This document shows positions 24,340-32,370 of a DNA stretch of 38,907 nt, piece by piece. This stretch comes from BP-133 sp040756995 (GTDB taxonomy: Bacteria; Actinomycetota; Acidimicrobiia; IMCC26256; BP-133): positions 1 through 38,907 of the forward strand of contig JBFLYK010000058.1 in the NCBI GenBank assembly GCA_040756995.1. The letters are read 5' to 3'. The notes beneath the pieces are model-generated. The model had not been told where the DNA came from, searched no databases, and was given only the letters and a program-made list of their open reading frames with translations. The translations under genes were made by a program, and so were the position numbers. Positions within the stretch are counted from its first letter, which is position 1; each line of letters begins with the position of its first letter.

Positions 24340-24987
24340 TTACGAGAGGCCCGAAACGCGGAGGAGCCCGTGCCTGAAGGTCAGGCTCATCCGGGGCCCG
24401 GCCGAGGCGACCTTGGGCACGCTGTGCTCCCAGGCCCGCTGCGTGGCGCCGCCGGTGACGAGGAGTTCGCCCCGCCCGAGCACCAGGCGGTGGGTTGGCA
24501 GGCCCGTCCCCCGGACCTTGGGCCGGAGCAGGAACTTCCGGGGCTCCCCCACCGAAACGATCGCCACCAGCGGCTCGGCGATCTCCCGGGCGATCCGGTC
24601 GCCGTGCCAGGCGACGCTGTCGCGCCCGTCGCGGTAGAGGTTCAGCCCCATCGAATCGAACTCGACGCCGTAGCGCTCCGACAGCGCCCGCCGCATCCGC
24701 TCCAGGATCGGCGGCTCCAGCGGCCGGCCCGCCTCGGCGCCCCACCACGACGTCAGCCGCGGTTCGAGCACCTCGTGGTCCCACATCTTCCGGGTGCGCT
24801 GTCCCCAGTCGGCGGTCTCCACCAGATGGGCGAACAGGCCGTCGGAGTCCGACACCCAGCCCGGTACCCGCTCGATCCACGATCGGCGGTCGAGCCAGAT
24901 CCGCTCGGCGCCCGAGAACGTCTCGTCAATGCCCGGCTCCGGACCGGCATCGAGGAGCGAAGGCTGCCACGTCAGATCAAGGCTCAT
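24340..24987 (-). CDS. AlkB-like Fe(II)/2-oxoglutarate-dependent dioxygenase
   Basis: A 215-residue AlkB-superfamily protein, the usual size for bacterial homologues. The iron facial triad is visible: His128 and Asp130 in VAWHGDR, and His188 in AWEHSVPK. The 2-oxoglutarate-binding arginines Arg199 and Arg205 are in PRMSLTFRHG. GLNLYRDGRDS is the substrate-loop region. AlkB proteins remove alkyl adducts such as 1-methyladenine and 3-methylcytosine by oxidative demethylation. The gene precedes the glycosyltransferase gene by 19 bp. Confidence 0.92.
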   Translation of the reverse strand: MSLDLTWQPSLLDAGPEPGIDETFSGAERIWLDRRSWIERVPGWVSDSDGLFAHLVETADWGQRTRKMWDHEVLEPRLTSWWGAEAGRPLEPPILERMRRALSERYGVEFDSMGLNLYRDGRDSVAWHGDRIAREIAEPLVAIVSVGEPRKFLLRPKVRGTGLPTHRLVLGRGELLVTGGATQRAWEHSVPKVASAGPRMSLTFRHGLLRVSGLS

Positions 24988-25000
24988 TGCCTCCCAGAGG

Positions 25001-25747
25001 CTATCGACCTCCGGGCGTGCGGGGGTCCGGCGGTGGATCCTGGAACCGCCGGTGGCCGGCGGAATGCGGCTCGCTCATCCGCCACGCACCGCTGGCCGGG
25101 GCGGCGAAGTAGGCGAAGCAGCTGACCGGCCGGTGCGGCGAGTAGAGGGCCACGTCCTCCGAGGCCAGATTGCGGGACAACGTGCCGTGGGCCGCGGCCA
25201 CCGGAAACACGGCCGAGGCGTCGACCCCGCCGGCGGCCAGGGCGTAGGCCAGCACCGTGCGGGGACAGGCGGAGTTGGCCCACCCGGGGCCGCCGGTCCC
25301 CGGTACGAGGCGCACGTCGAGCCGGCCGAGATCGGGAAAGGTCAGGTCGACCGTGGCTCCACCGGCCCGGACGGTGAAGGCCGAGGCGTCGGCCGACACC
25401 TCCTCCAGGACGGTGAAGTTCGAGCTCCGCTGGAAGCCGCTGCCCACCGCCCGGAGCCGGCCCTGGCCCGGTTGACCGTCGGGCACGACATAGCCGAGGA
25501 AGCAGTCGGGTGTCTCCACGGGCGACGTCTCGGTGTACGTGCAGACAAAGAAGCCCCGCGGCGAGCCGGTGAACGTGCCGCTCCGGGCCTCGGGAACAAG
25601 GGATTCTCCGGCCTGCGCCGGCCGGACCCCGGTGAGCCCCGGGACCAGGGCCACGACCACCGCCCGGAGGACCACCCAGCGCAAAAGAGGCGCGACCGTC
25701 CGTCGCAGGCCAGAATGTTCCAGGCAGTCCAGCTTCGGGGGGAGCAT
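25001..25747 (-). CDS. Secreted protein of unknown function
   Basis: A 248-residue exported protein from ATG 25747 (MLPPKLDCLEHSGLRRTVAP). A hydrophobic stretch LLRWVVLRAVVVALVPGLTG followed by RPAQA forms an export signal with a plausible cleavage site after AQA; a GTG inside could be the true start, giving a conventional shorter signal peptide. The mature domain has GFFVCTYTETSPVETPDCFL, FTVLEEVSADASAFTVRAGG and FPVAAAHGTLSRNLASEDVA, suggesting a beta-rich extracellular protein. No family recognised. It is divergent from the PucR-type regulator, with only 27 bp between start codons. Confidence 0.7.
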   Translation of the reverse strand: MLPPKLDCLEHSGLRRTVAPLLRWVVLRAVVVALVPGLTGVRPAQAGESLVPEARSGTFTGSPRGFFVCTYTETSPVETPDCFLGYVVPDGQPGQGRLRAVGSGFQRSSNFTVLEEVSADASAFTVRAGGATVDLTFPDLGRLDVRLVPGTGGPGWANSACPRTVLAYALAAGGVDASAVFPVAAAHGTLSRNLASEDVALYSPHRPVSCFAYFAAPASGAWRMSEPHSAGHRRFQDPPPDPRTPGGR

Positions 25748-25760
25748 TGGAGGCGGACCT

Positions 25761-25778
25761 ATGGCGGCCACCCGGTGA
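25761..25778 (+). promoter_or_regulatory. Five-codon leader ORF overlapping the pucR-type start
   Basis: ATG GCG GCC ACC CGG TGA follows a good ribosome binding site (GGAGGCGG) at ideal spacing. Its TGA overlaps the GTG start of the regulator (GTGA). Ribosomes finishing this mini-ORF would be positioned on the regulator's start, suggesting translational coupling. Alternatively the regulator begins at ATG 25715 and the overlap is coincidence. Confidence 0.4.
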
Positions 25779-27367
25779 CCGTCGCGCCGGCGGCGCGTCG
25801 GGCGCAGACGACCGGCGACGTCCAGCCGCTGCTCGATCTCGCCGTGGTCATGGCCGAGAGCGACGACGTGGAAGCGATCCTCGAACTGGCCGTCGCCGCC
25901 GTTCCCTCGCTGGCGCGGTGCCGCTGTCTCGGCGTCTTCGGACCGTTCGACCCCCTGCCTGACGACCACACCGCCGCCTACCCGCTGCGGACCACGTCGA
26001 CCGACCACGGCGTCCTCGTCGTGGCCGCCGACCGGCCGCTTTCCCCCGAGGAGGACGGGCTCCTCCGGCTCCTGGCCCAGCAGACCGCCGTGGCGCTGGC
26101 CGGCGCCCGGCGGATGGCCCAGCACCGCAAGGACTCCTACGAGCTGGCCCGGGCCAACGTCGCCCTCGCCCGCCTCGTCGACGAGCTGCGGCGGACGGTC
26201 GAGATCCACGCCCGGCTGGACGAGGTCGCCACCTCCGGCGCCGGGCTCGCCGCTCTGGCCGCCACCCTGCACACCGTCACCGGCTTCCCGGTGGCCATCG
26301 AGGACCGGTACGGCAACCTCCAGGCCTGGGCGCCCGGCGACCCGCCGGCCGCCGAAACCAGCGGCGCGCCGGCCCACGACGATCGGGAGCAGATCGTCAA
26401 GACCCTGCTCCGCCAACGGAAGCCGACCCGCATCGGCCCCCGCCTCGTCGTGCTGGCCGCCCCCCGCTACGACGTCGTGGGGCTCCTCTCGCTCCTCGAT
26501 CCCGACGGCGCGGCCGGCAAGTTCGAGCTGCTGGCCCTGGAACACGGCGCCACCGTGCTGGCCGTCGAACTCGCCCGGCTGGCCAGCGTCGTCGAAGCCG
26601 AGCACCGCGTGGGACGCGATCTCCTCGAGGACCTCGTCAGCGGCCGGGACCAGCGCACCGCCCTGCAACGGGCCCAGGCCTTCGGTTTCGATCTGGCCCG
26701 CCCCCACCGGATCGGCCTGATCCACCCGACCGGCGCCGCCGCCCCGGCCGACGGTTGCCCGGACGCCGCCGCCGAGACCGTTCGGCGCCTGGCGAGGGAC
26801 AACGGCGTCGACGTGATCGCCGCCGCCCGCCCCGAGGGCGTGCTCCTCCTGGCCGCCGGCGACCCGCCCTGGGAGCGCCTCCACCGGGCGCTGGAGCACG
26901 ACAGCCCCGAGAGCCGGTGGCGTGTCGCCGTCGGCGGCCCCTGTCGGGAACCGGTCGACGCCCCCCGCTCCTACCGGGAGGCGCTCCTCACCCGGGAGCT
27001 GCAGCGTTCGCCGTCGGCGGAGCCGATCCTGGTCTGGGAAGCCCTCGGCATCTACCGCATCCTGTCGTCGCTCGACGATGTGAGCGCTCTCGAGCGCCTG
27101 GTGACCGAGCAGCTCGGTGATCTCCTCAGCCACGACGCCGAGCGGGGTTCGCAGCTCGTCGAGACGCTCCACCACTACCTCGAGAGTGGAGGGAGCCCGA
27201 AGGCCACGGCCAAGGCGCTGTTCGTCCACGCCAGCACGGTCAAGTACCGGCTGACGCGGATCCGGGAGGTCGGTGGCTACGACCTCTCCAAACCAGCCAC
27301 CCGCTTCTCGTTGCAGCTCGCCACCCAGGCCTGGATCGTGCTCCGGGCGCTGCGCCAGGCGACCTGA
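25775..27367 (+). CDS. PucR/CdaR-family transcriptional regulator with GAF-like domain
   Basis: A 530-residue regulator from GTG 25775 (VTVAPAARRAQTTGDVQPLL). The N-terminal region (about 10-115) looks like a GAF-type sensory domain, with LLRLLAQQTAVALAGARRMA at its end. A helical linker follows, then a second sensory segment around LAALAATLHTVTGFPVAIED. The C-terminus is the PucR helix-turn-helix: LVETLHHYLESGGSPKATAK, then ALFVHASTVKYRLTRIREVG (about 468-510). PucR proteins activate catabolic genes in response to small metabolites. It is the only dedicated regulator beside the microcompartment locus, meeting its minus operon tail to tail 16 bp away. Confidence 0.88.
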   Translation: MTVAPAARRAQTTGDVQPLLDLAVVMAESDDVEAILELAVAAVPSLARCRCLGVFGPFDPLPDDHTAAYPLRTTSTDHGVLVVAADRPLSPEEDGLLRLLAQQTAVALAGARRMAQHRKDSYELARANVALARLVDELRRTVEIHARLDEVATSGAGLAALAATLHTVTGFPVAIEDRYGNLQAWAPGDPPAAETSGAPAHDDREQIVKTLLRQRKPTRIGPRLVVLAAPRYDVVGLLSLLDPDGAAGKFELLALEHGATVLAVELARLASVVEAEHRVGRDLLEDLVSGRDQRTALQRAQAFGFDLARPHRIGLIHPTGAAAPADGCPDAAAETVRRLARDNGVDVIAAARPEGVLLLAAGDPPWERLHRALEHDSPESRWRVAVGGPCREPVDAPRSYREALLTRELQRSPSAEPILVWEALGIYRILSSLDDVSALERLVTEQLGDLLSHDAERGSQLVETLHHYLESGGSPKATAKALFVHASTVKYRLTRIREVGGYDLSKPATRFSLQLATQAWIVLRALRQAT

Positions 27368-27383
27368 CCCGCCGCCCACGACG

Positions 27384-27755
27384 TCAGCGCACGAACTTCC
27401 GCTTGAGCACCGAGGCGACGTCGTCGTGCGGTCGGGGAATCACGTGGGCCGAGATGACCTTGCCCACCTGGGAGGCGGCGGCGGCTCCGGCGTCGACCGC
27501 CGCTTTGACGGCGCCGACGTCGCCCTCGATGAGGATGGCCACCAGACCGCCGCCGACCTGCTGGCGGGCCACGATCGTGACGTTGGCGGCCTTCACCATC
27601 GAGTCGGCCGCCTCCACACCGGCGGCGAGACCGAGTGTCTCCACCAAGCCGAGGGCGCCGGTCAACGGCCGTACGCCGTTGCCCGAACCGCCCGGTTCCC
27701 GGGCCTGTGTCTTCGACGCCGGCCGCTCAGTGACGGTGCGCTCCATGCGGCTCAT
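27384..27755 (-). CDS. BMC-H microcompartment shell protein (hexamer-forming)
   Basis: A 123-residue protein with one canonical BMC domain at about 33-117: GALGLVETLGLAAGVEAADS, MVKAANVTIVARQQVGGGLV, then EGDVGAVKAAVDAGAAAA and a C-terminal HVIPRPHDDV. Six copies form a hexagonal shell tile with a central pore. A 32-residue hydrophilic N-terminal extension (MSRMERTVTERPASKTQARE) precedes the domain. The ATG overlaps the stop of the dikinase-like gene (ATGA). It is closely related to the BMC-H at 35.3 kb; the pair probably arose by duplication and now ends the two divergent operons' shell sets. Confidence 0.96.
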   Translation of the reverse strand: MSRMERTVTERPASKTQAREPGGSGNGVRPLTGALGLVETLGLAAGVEAADSMVKAANVTIVARQQVGGGLVAILIEGDVGAVKAAVDAGAAAASQVGKVISAHVIPRPHDDVASVLKRKFVR

Positions 27756-30298
27756 CCCCTCCCGTTCCGGGCCGGCAGGCCGTGTTCGGCCAGGGCCGCC
27801 TTTCCAAGGGCCAGGTCCGCCACCCGGATCTCCTCGGCGTCGATGGCGAAGATGCGGAAGCCGGCCCGGTAGAAGGCCGCCCCCAGCGCTTCCGACACCG
27901 GTCCGGCCAGGCGAACCCCGAGGCGGCACTCGGGGGTGGCGACCCGGGTGACACCGAACGATGCCAACAGCTGCGCCATCGGCCAGTCGGCCTCCTGGCG
28001 GGGATCGACGGCCAGCATTCCCCGGCGGACGTACTCGTCGAGGGGCTCGCCGGTGAGGAAGATCGTCGACGGGTAGCCGAACGACGCGGCCTGCAGCCGC
28101 CGGACGTCGAGCCACAGGAAGTCGGACAGCGGGCCGATCTCCGGCGCCATCTGCACGCCCCGGGGGCTCGTCAGCGTGGCGCCGATGAGGATGGGCGCCC
28201 GGCCCGACCGGCTGGTCTCCTCGATCGCCAGCCGGCGGAACTCCCGCAGCTCGCCGGGGTCGGACAGGTGCCGGATCGTCAGCTCCGGCGGCCGGCGGAG
28301 CCCGGCCCGGTGGGCGGCCATGGCCAGCCCGGCGATCTGCGCCCTGACGAGCTCCGGCACGCCCAGGGGAACTCCGGCCCGGGGAAGGGCGGTGAGCAGC
28401 CGGGGCGTCTCGAGGATCTCGACGTGGTCCTCCGACACGAGGTCGATGGCCCGAACGGCGATCTCGGCGTCGCCGGCGGCGGCGAACACCGGCGTCATCA
28501 CGTCGGCGATGAGCTCGTCCAGCCCGTCGAGCCGCAGCGGCGCACCGGGCCGGGTGTGCATCAGCGGGTCGAGCACCGCCTCGAACCGCCCTGTGGTGGC
28601 CAGGACCTCGCTGACCCGGGTGGCGATACCGGCCGCACCGCGGCCCAGCGCCGCCTCCACCTGGGCCGGGGTGGTGGCGATGCCGTAGATGAGGCACCGG
28701 GCGCTCTGGCGGGCCACGGCCAGGACGGTGTCGATGTCCGCCCCTTCGGCCCGTCCTTCGGAGCTGGGAATGGCGCCGAGGAAGATCTCCCCCGAGGCAC
28801 CGTCGACCGACAGGGCCGTGCCCTCGTCGTGGGCCACGCCGTTGATCGACAGGCGCCGGGCGTCGGGGTCGATGTCGAGTTCGGCGCAACCGACCACGCA
28901 CGGCTTCCCCAGCGCCCGGGCCACCACGGCGGCGTGGCTCGTGGCCCCGCCCATGGCGGTGAGGATGCCGACGGAGGCCAGCATGCCGTGCAGGTCGAGG
29001 GGGCTCGTCGTCGGACGGGCCAGCAGCACCTGCTCCCCCGCTTCGGCCAGCGCCACCGCCCGGTCCGGGTCCAGCACCACTTTTCCGCTGACGTGTCCGG
29101 GCGAGGCACCGATGCCCGTCGCCACCAGCGCTCCCCGGTCGCGGGCGGCGGCCAGGGCGTCCTCGTCGAAGCGGGGCCGTTCCGACTGGCGGATGTGGTC
29201 GGCGCTCACCTGGGCCAGGGCTTCGGCCGGTTCCAGCCAACCCTTGCGCAGCAGGTCGGCGGCGATCCGCACCGCGGCCTGGGCGGTGCGCTTGGCGCTG
29301 CGGACCTGCAGCAGGTAGAGCGTGCCCTGTTCGACGGTGTACTCGATGTCGAGCACGTCACGGTACAGCTCCTCGAGGTGCTGGCAGAGCTGTGACAGCT
29401 GGCCGAACACCTCGGGATGGCGGGCGGCGGCGGCGATCGGTTGCGGCGTCACCGTTCCGGCCACGACGTCTTCGCCCTGGCCGCCCTCCAGGAACTCGCC
29501 GTAGAGCTCCGGCTCGCCGGTGGACGGGTTGCGGGTGAAGGCCACGCCGCTGCCCGACGGTGATCCGAGGTTGCCGAATACCATGGTCTGCACGACGACC
29601 GCCGTGCCCAGGGTGTGGGGAATGGTGTGCACGTTGCGGTAGGTGACGGCCCGCCGCGAGTTCCAGGACTCGAACACGGCCCGGATGGCCTGTTCCAGCT
29701 GGGCCCGCGGGTCGTCGGGGACGGCGAGACCGACGTCGTCTTCCTCGGCCGCCACCAGCACGTCCCGCAGGCGCCCGAACGCCTCGGTGGGATCGGTGTC
29801 GGCGTCGATGCCGGCCAGCACCGGCGCCACCGCCTCGCCCACCGCGTCACCGTCGCCGCCGAGGACGATGTCGGTGAACATGCGGTGGAAACGGGTGTAG
29901 ACGTCGGCCATGAACCGGGTGCTGCCGGTGGCCTTGGCCAGCGCCACGGCCGCCGCCTCGTTCAGCCCCAGGTTCAGGACGGTGTCCATCATCCCCGGCA
30001 TCGACACCGGCGCCCCCGACCGCACCGACACCAGCAGCGGTTTGGGCCCACCGCCGAAGGAGCGCAGCGTCGCCGTCTCGAGGTCGGCGAGGTGGTCGAG
30101 GACTTCGGCCACCAGCCCGTCCGGCACCGTCCCGTTCTCCATGAACCGCCGGCAGGCCTCGGTGGTGATCACGAAGCCGGGCGGCACCGGGAGGCCGCCG
30201 ACGGTCATGCGGGCCAGACCGGCCCCCTTCCCGCCGAAGAGGCCGGCGTTGTCTGCATCCGCTTCCTCAAAGCGGTAGACAAGCCGTTCCGAGGGCAC
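27752..30298 (-). CDS. Pyruvate phosphate dikinase-like protein with divergent PEP/pyruvate barrel
   Basis: An 848-residue protein, nearly the usual PPDK length. The N-terminal ATP-grasp part has GGKGAGLARM (23-32), SVRSGAPVSMPGMMDTVLNL and GVAFTRNPSTGE. The swivel domain has the phosphorylatable His455 in GGATSHAAVVARALGKPCVV. The C-terminal barrel is poorly conserved: the GTNDLTQ and GICGEHGG motifs of true PPDK are not recognisable (LSDFLWLDVRRLQAASFG and ATPECRLGVRLAGP stand in their places). So ATP-dependent His phosphorylation is likely, but pyruvate as acceptor is doubtful. Start is GTG 30298 with GGGGAG upstream. It lies inside the microcompartment operon between a winged-helix-like gene and BMC-H. 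Confidence 0.85.
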   Translation of the reverse strand: MPSERLVYRFEEADADNAGLFGGKGAGLARMTVGGLPVPPGFVITTEACRRFMENGTVPDGLVAEVLDHLADLETATLRSFGGGPKPLLVSVRSGAPVSMPGMMDTVLNLGLNEAAAVALAKATGSTRFMADVYTRFHRMFTDIVLGGDGDAVGEAVAPVLAGIDADTDPTEAFGRLRDVLVAAEEDDVGLAVPDDPRAQLEQAIRAVFESWNSRRAVTYRNVHTIPHTLGTAVVVQTMVFGNLGSPSGSGVAFTRNPSTGEPELYGEFLEGGQGEDVVAGTVTPQPIAAAARHPEVFGQLSQLCQHLEELYRDVLDIEYTVEQGTLYLLQVRSAKRTAQAAVRIAADLLRKGWLEPAEALAQVSADHIRQSERPRFDEDALAAARDRGALVATGIGASPGHVSGKVVLDPDRAVALAEAGEQVLLARPTTSPLDLHGMLASVGILTAMGGATSHAAVVARALGKPCVVGCAELDIDPDARRLSINGVAHDEGTALSVDGASGEIFLGAIPSSEGRAEGADIDTVLAVARQSARCLIYGIATTPAQVEAALGRGAAGIATRVSEVLATTGRFEAVLDPLMHTRPGAPLRLDGLDELIADVMTPVFAAAGDAEIAVRAIDLVSEDHVEILETPRLLTALPRAGVPLGVPELVRAQIAGLAMAAHRAGLRRPPELTIRHLSDPGELREFRRLAIEETSRSGRAPILIGATLTSPRGVQMAPEIGPLSDFLWLDVRRLQAASFGYPSTIFLTGEPLDEYVRRGMLAVDPRQEADWPMAQLLASFGVTRVATPECRLGVRLAGPVSEALGAAFYRAGFRIFAIDAEEIRVADLALGKAALAEHGLPARNGRG

Positions 30299-30319
30299 CG
30301 GTGAACTCCCCTCTCCCTC

Positions 30320-30904
30320 TCAGCCGCCGACCGTCTCGCGGGGCCGGCCGAGCAGGGCGAGGATGTCTTCGTGGAACTCGAACCAGATGTTGTGGAGCGA
30401 GTCCACCGTCGGACTGGTGACGTACTCGACCTGGCCGGAATCGACCCGGTCGAGGCTCTTGCGGAACCGGTCGGCGTAGTGGCGGTACCGCGGCAGCCGG
30501 TCGGCCACCTGCTCCAACGCCGCCACGTGGCGTTCGACGGTGCGGGCCAGGCGGTCGTACACCCGGTCCTGCCCGTCACCGTTGTTCTGCCAGGCGCTGA
30601 CCAGCTGCAGGAAGCGGTCGTTGACCGTCTCGAACCGCACGTACCAGTTCTGGATCTCGGGGTCGGCCCGCATGTCCTCGTAGGCCGACTCGTAATAGTC
30701 CAGCACCGCCTGGCGGCCCTCGTCGGTCAGGACGTACTGGCTGCCGAGACCGAGCACGAGCCCGGTCCCGGCGGCCATGTCCAGAATCGAATCGACGTCG
30801 CCGGCCGAGCACCCACTGCACTCGGCCAGCACGTCGCGGTCGGCGATCTTGCGCAGATACAGCGCGTTCAAGATCAGGAAGCTTCGCTCGTCGATCTGCT
30901 CCAC
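30320..30904 (-). CDS. Winged-helix-like protein of the microcompartment operon
   Basis: A 194-residue protein from GTG 30904, with AGAGGG upstream. The N-terminal 70 residues (SFLILNALYLRKIADRDVLA, VDSILDMAAGTGLVLGLGSQ, YVLTDEGRQAVLDYY) resemble a MarR/PadR-like winged helix. The rest is helical and aromatic-rich (IQNWYVRFETVNDRFLQLVS, HVAALEQVADRLPRYRHYAD). It sits between the unknown 474-residue protein and the dikinase-like gene, 21 bp from the latter. It could be a regulator, or an accessory subunit of the dikinase system in which the winged helix binds protein rather than DNA. Family unassigned. Confidence 0.7.
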   Translation of the reverse strand: MEQIDERSFLILNALYLRKIADRDVLAECSGCSAGDVDSILDMAAGTGLVLGLGSQYVLTDEGRQAVLDYYESAYEDMRADPEIQNWYVRFETVNDRFLQLVSAWQNNGDGQDRVYDRLARTVERHVAALEQVADRLPRYRHYADRFRKSLDRVDSGQVEYVTSPTVDSLHNIWFEFHEDILALLGRPRETVGG

Positions 30905-30923
30905 CGTCCGACCCTCTTTCGCC

Positions 30924-32348
30924 CTATCCCCAGAAGTACTTCGACGCCCGCAGATCGGCCTCGTCGGAGAAGGGCAGGTAGCCCTCGCCGGAGAAGATCT
31001 TCTGGGGGACGGTGACCTGGACGAAGTTCCGCTTCGTGATCTCGTAGTAGTAGTTCATGACCCTCTGGTCGATCTCCCAGAAGTCGAACTTGGCGCAGAT
31101 CTCGTCGTAGAGGCCGGCCTTCCGCAGGTGCGGCAGGATCATCTCGATGTAGTAGCTGTAGATCCCGTTGAGGCACAGGGTGTGCCGCGACATCTTGGCC
31201 GTCTTCTTGTACATCTTGAAGGTGGCGTCGCGGATCTTCTCGAGGTGCGGCTCGAGGTCGTGGAGCTTGACGGGGTACACCTCGCCCATCGGGGTGTCCC
31301 ACCGCTCGCGGACGAGGACGGCGCCGCCGGTGATGGCCGGCACGTAGTTCTTGGGGATCGTGAACGTGGTGGAGATGTCGTTGACCCGGATCTCCTCCAG
31401 GCCCATGACGGCGGGGTCGATGACGACGAGCAGCGTGTAGCAGTGCGGCAGCTCCTCGCAGACGTCGCTCCAGTGGAACACCTCCTCGTTGACGAAGAGG
31501 TCCCGGATGATGAGGAGCCGGCCGTCGGGCAGCGGGTAGGGGCCGGTGTCGCCGAGGCCGAGGCGGCAGTCGTAGTGGTCGAAGAACGACATCAGCTCGG
31601 CGGTGGCGTTGAACTGCTCGAAGATGTGCTGGTCCTCCGAGCCGGGCTCGAAGTCGACGATCTGGGTGCGGAGGTCGTCGAGGAAGTCCTGCTCGTGGAT
31701 CTGGCAGCGGTAGCGGTCCTGCGAGTTGAGGATCAGGCCGTCCTGGCGCTTGCCCCACAGCACCCGCTGCATGAACTTGAGGATGATGTTGGATTCCTCG
31801 ACGTAGTCGTCGGGCTTGATCCACTCGCCGGCCAGCAGGCCGCAGCGGCCCATCCCGAACGCCACGGCCCCGAGGCACCAGTCGTGCACGCAGTTGATCT
31901 TCGTACCGACTTCCCGCCGGGCGCTGGCGCCGATGTCGATGACGCCCTGCGCTCCGATCTTGTCGGTGACGTACCGCATGATCTCGGGGTAGCGGTAGAA
32001 CTCGTTCATGAACGAGAGGATCTCGTACTCCTGGCGGGGGATCATGCCCGAGACACCCTCGGTGGCCCGCATGACGAGGACGTCCCAGATGTTCCAGGCC
32101 AGGTAGTTGTTGAGGTCGTTCAGCTCGTCGAGGGTGAACTGGTCCTTGAGCACCTCTTCGTGGCTGACCTTCTCCAGGACCTTCGACTTCATCCGGGAGC
32201 GGATCATCTTGTCGCCCAGGATCCCGTCGGGGATCGGGTCCATGCCCTTGTAGTTGCCCTGGTACAGCAGGGGCTGGAAGCGCAGGCCGTCGTCGTCGGG
32301 CTCGTAGCGCTTGAGGTATTCCGCTTGGCTTCGGTCGGTCAGCGTCAT
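30924..32348 (-). CDS. 474-residue protein of unrecognised family in the microcompartment operon
   Basis: A 474-residue soluble protein without signal peptide or membrane helices, from ATG 32348 with GAGGAG upstream. It is unusually rich in Trp, Tyr, Phe, Cys and His for its surroundings and looks like a well-ordered enzyme. Notable segments are GQGVIDIGASARREVGTKIN, CVHDWCLGAVAFGMGRCGLL (about 154-173), HIFEQFNATAELMSFFDHYD, LPDGRLLIIRDLFVNEEVFH and EMILPHLRKAGLYDEICAKF. I recognise no domain. Its position, 22 bp after the swivel-domain gene and 19 bp before the winged-helix-like gene, makes it a candidate signature enzyme or the substrate-binding subunit of the dikinase system. Confidence 0.82.
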   Translation of the reverse strand: MTLTDRSQAEYLKRYEPDDDGLRFQPLLYQGNYKGMDPIPDGILGDKMIRSRMKSKVLEKVSHEEVLKDQFTLDELNDLNNYLAWNIWDVLVMRATEGVSGMIPRQEYEILSFMNEFYRYPEIMRYVTDKIGAQGVIDIGASARREVGTKINCVHDWCLGAVAFGMGRCGLLAGEWIKPDDYVEESNIILKFMQRVLWGKRQDGLILNSQDRYRCQIHEQDFLDDLRTQIVDFEPGSEDQHIFEQFNATAELMSFFDHYDCRLGLGDTGPYPLPDGRLLIIRDLFVNEEVFHWSDVCEELPHCYTLLVVIDPAVMGLEEIRVNDISTTFTIPKNYVPAITGGAVLVRERWDTPMGEVYPVKLHDLEPHLEKIRDATFKMYKKTAKMSRHTLCLNGIYSYYIEMILPHLRKAGLYDEICAKFDFWEIDQRVMNYYYEITKRNFVQVTVPQKIFSGEGYLPFSDEADLRASKYFWG

Positions 32349-32370
32349 TGTTCGTCGCTCCTCGGAAGAG

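Noticed and set aside
24794..25714. Upstream extension of the PucR-type regulator
   Set aside because: The extension is antisense to the AlkB-like and secreted-protein genes and is low-complexity.
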